Part shown: positions 7,457 through 8,125 of the stretch, piece by piece
How the letters are laid out: every line of letters begins with the position of its first letter
Numbering within the stretch: the stretch's first letter is position 1
Assembly: GCA_964458385.1 (NCBI GenBank)
Contig: CAYWIS010000252.1
Coordinates: forward strand, 1 to 8,125
Length of the DNA stretch: 8,125 nucleotides
Direction of reading: 5' to 3'
Source of the DNA: JAHWKS01 sp964458385
GTDB lineage: Bacteria > Planctomycetota > Planctomycetia > Pirellulales > Pirellulaceae
Made by a program: the position numbers and the translations under genes
Notes under the pieces: generated by a model
What the model was told of the DNA's origin: nothing
The model's database searches: none
Seen by the model: the letters and a program-made list of their open reading frames with translations, nothing else

Positions 7457-7593
7457 ACTCTTATCTTAATGATCCTATTCCTTTAATTTCAAGGACTTGC
7501 GTGAAACCACGAATAACCGCCCCCTTTCGGGGCGAATGTGCATTAGAATCAAAGTAGCTTATTCGGGATTTTTATAATCCTTTTCGGTTTTCC
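7457..7593. other. Divergent intergenic region with a GC-rich hairpin
   Basis: These 137 bases separate the minus-strand sigma gene from the plus-strand membrane protein gene and must hold promoters for both. A perfect 6-bp stem CGCCCC / GGGGCG with a 5-nt loop lies at 7518-7534. The right end is AT-rich, with TATAAT on the plus strand at 7573-7578 and TATAAA on the minus strand at 7576-7571. No small gene was seen. Confidence 0.55.
7573..7578 (+). promoter_or_regulatory. -10 promoter candidate for the membrane protein gene
   Basis: A perfect TATAAT lies 15 bases before the ATG at 7594. If used, the transcript would begin about 7-10 bases before the start codon, leaving almost no leader. That fits the lack of a Shine-Dalgarno site. 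No convincing -35 is present about 17 bases upstream and there is no TGn extension, so confidence is low. Confidence 0.3.
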
Positions 7594-8125
7594 ATGCTTT
7601 TCAATCAACGCGACTCTTCCGAAGACAAGCCCTTGCGCCGTCCTCCGCCAGATTACTTTTCCCGGCGCGTGCGGATTCGTCTGTTCATGTTGGTCGCCAT
7701 GTTCATGCTGGTCTTGACCTTGATGACCGAGGCCGGCAAACCAAAGAACTGGTATTGGCTTTGGGGCGGACGACCTCAGTTTGCAGGTGGACCGCCTTTG
7801 ACCGATGCCGAATTGGAAGGCGGCTCGCGCGAGGTTGACACCCGGCTTCGTGCCGCGCCGCAGGCAGCCAGCGAGCCCGACGTGGTGACTGCGCCGGGCG
7901 AACCCCGCTGGGAGTTTGATGCTGGCGCCAAAGTTGCCAGCGCCGATACGCCCGATACACGGCTCGAGCGCACGCGGGAAGATGGCTGGTCGCGTGTGCT
8001 TGGCGGGTTGGCGTCAGACGACGAAGATCGTCTGCGCAAAATGCTCAAAGCGTCGCGCGATCGTGGGCTGCCCGACGAAGACACACTCCAGCATTGGCCA
8101 ATCGTTCTCGAACAACTCGAAAAGA
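7594..8125 (+). CDS. Single-pass membrane-anchored hypothetical protein, C terminus beyond window
   Basis: The frame is open from ATG at 7594 to the right edge (177 codons plus one base), so it is partial. Residues 1-29 are polar and basic (P-L-R-R-P-P-P, then S-R-R-V-R-I-R). A hydrophobic helix follows at about 30-45 (L-F-M-L-V-A-M-F-M-L-V-L-T-L-M). The basic flank predicts an inside N terminus, with the rest outside. Just past the helix is an aromatic patch, N-W-Y-W-L-W (52-57). Residues 60-125 are proline-, alanine- and acid-rich, probably a flexible linker. From about 127 a helical region begins (W-S-R-V-L-G, D-E-D-R-L-R-K-M-L-K). No catalytic domain is visible in the part seen. The layout resembles conserved hypothetical proteins of planctomycetes, from memory only. 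An in-frame TAG upstream and no other start between support this ATG. It is divergent from the sigma gene. Confidence 0.8.
   Translation, partial: MLFNQRDSSEDKPLRRPPPDYFSRRVRIRLFMLVAMFMLVLTLMTEAGKPKNWYWLWGGRPQFAGGPPLTDAELEGGSREVDTRLRAAPQAASEPDVVTAPGEPRWEFDAGAKVASADTPDTRLERTREDGWSRVLGGLASDDEDRLRKMLKASRDRGLPDEDTLQHWPIVLEQLEK

Noticed and set aside
7776..8084. Minus-strand open frame of 102 codons near the right edge
   Set aside because: It is serine- and arginine-rich low-complexity sequence antisense to the membrane protein gene, typical of a shadow frame.

Overview
The window looks like chromosomal sequence from a planctomycete, most likely of the Pirellulales type. This is inferred from gene style, not from a marker gene. 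The signs are secreted multi-helical TPR proteins with no catalytic domain, an ECF sigma factor followed by a membrane-bound YfbK-like VWA protein, a poorly characterised membrane-anchored hypothetical protein, and few Shine-Dalgarno sites. No mobile element, CRISPR array, tRNA or rRNA gene was seen. Gene density and base composition look uniform.

Left half (1-4312, minus strand). Two exported TPR-type proteins lie head to tail and are probably co-transcribed. The upstream gene (4312 to 1093) is about 1,070 codons long and is interrupted by a 10-N assembly gap at 3271-3280. The gap shifts the frame, so an automatic caller would see two genes. The flanks hold exactly 344 codons and 725 codons plus stop, so they rejoin in one frame if the true gap is a multiple of three. 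Sixty-seven bases downstream starts a second signal-peptide TPR protein (1025 to 1), which runs off the left edge.

Middle (4313-7456, minus strand). A 235-bp intergenic region carries hairpins and the leader of the TPR operon. Upstream of it are a VWA protein of 712 residues (6686-4548) and an ECF sigma factor (7456-6845). The VWA protein has three copies of a short x-PVP helical repeat in its predicted cytoplasmic N terminus, then one membrane helix and a YfbK-like VWA region with an intact MIDAS. This resembles an anti-sigma or sigma-regulator layout in which the outer sensor is a VWA module. A good extended -10 lies just after the sigma stop, so the VWA gene may have its own promoter.

Right edge (7457-8125). 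A 137-bp divergent intergenic region with a GC-rich hairpin precedes a plus-strand, single-pass membrane protein of unknown function, cut by the window edge.

The most notable item is the ECF sigma / repeat-TM-VWA pair. It may be a less studied kind of membrane-tethered sigma regulation. The TPR pair probably forms an envelope scaffold whose partners lie beyond the left edge.
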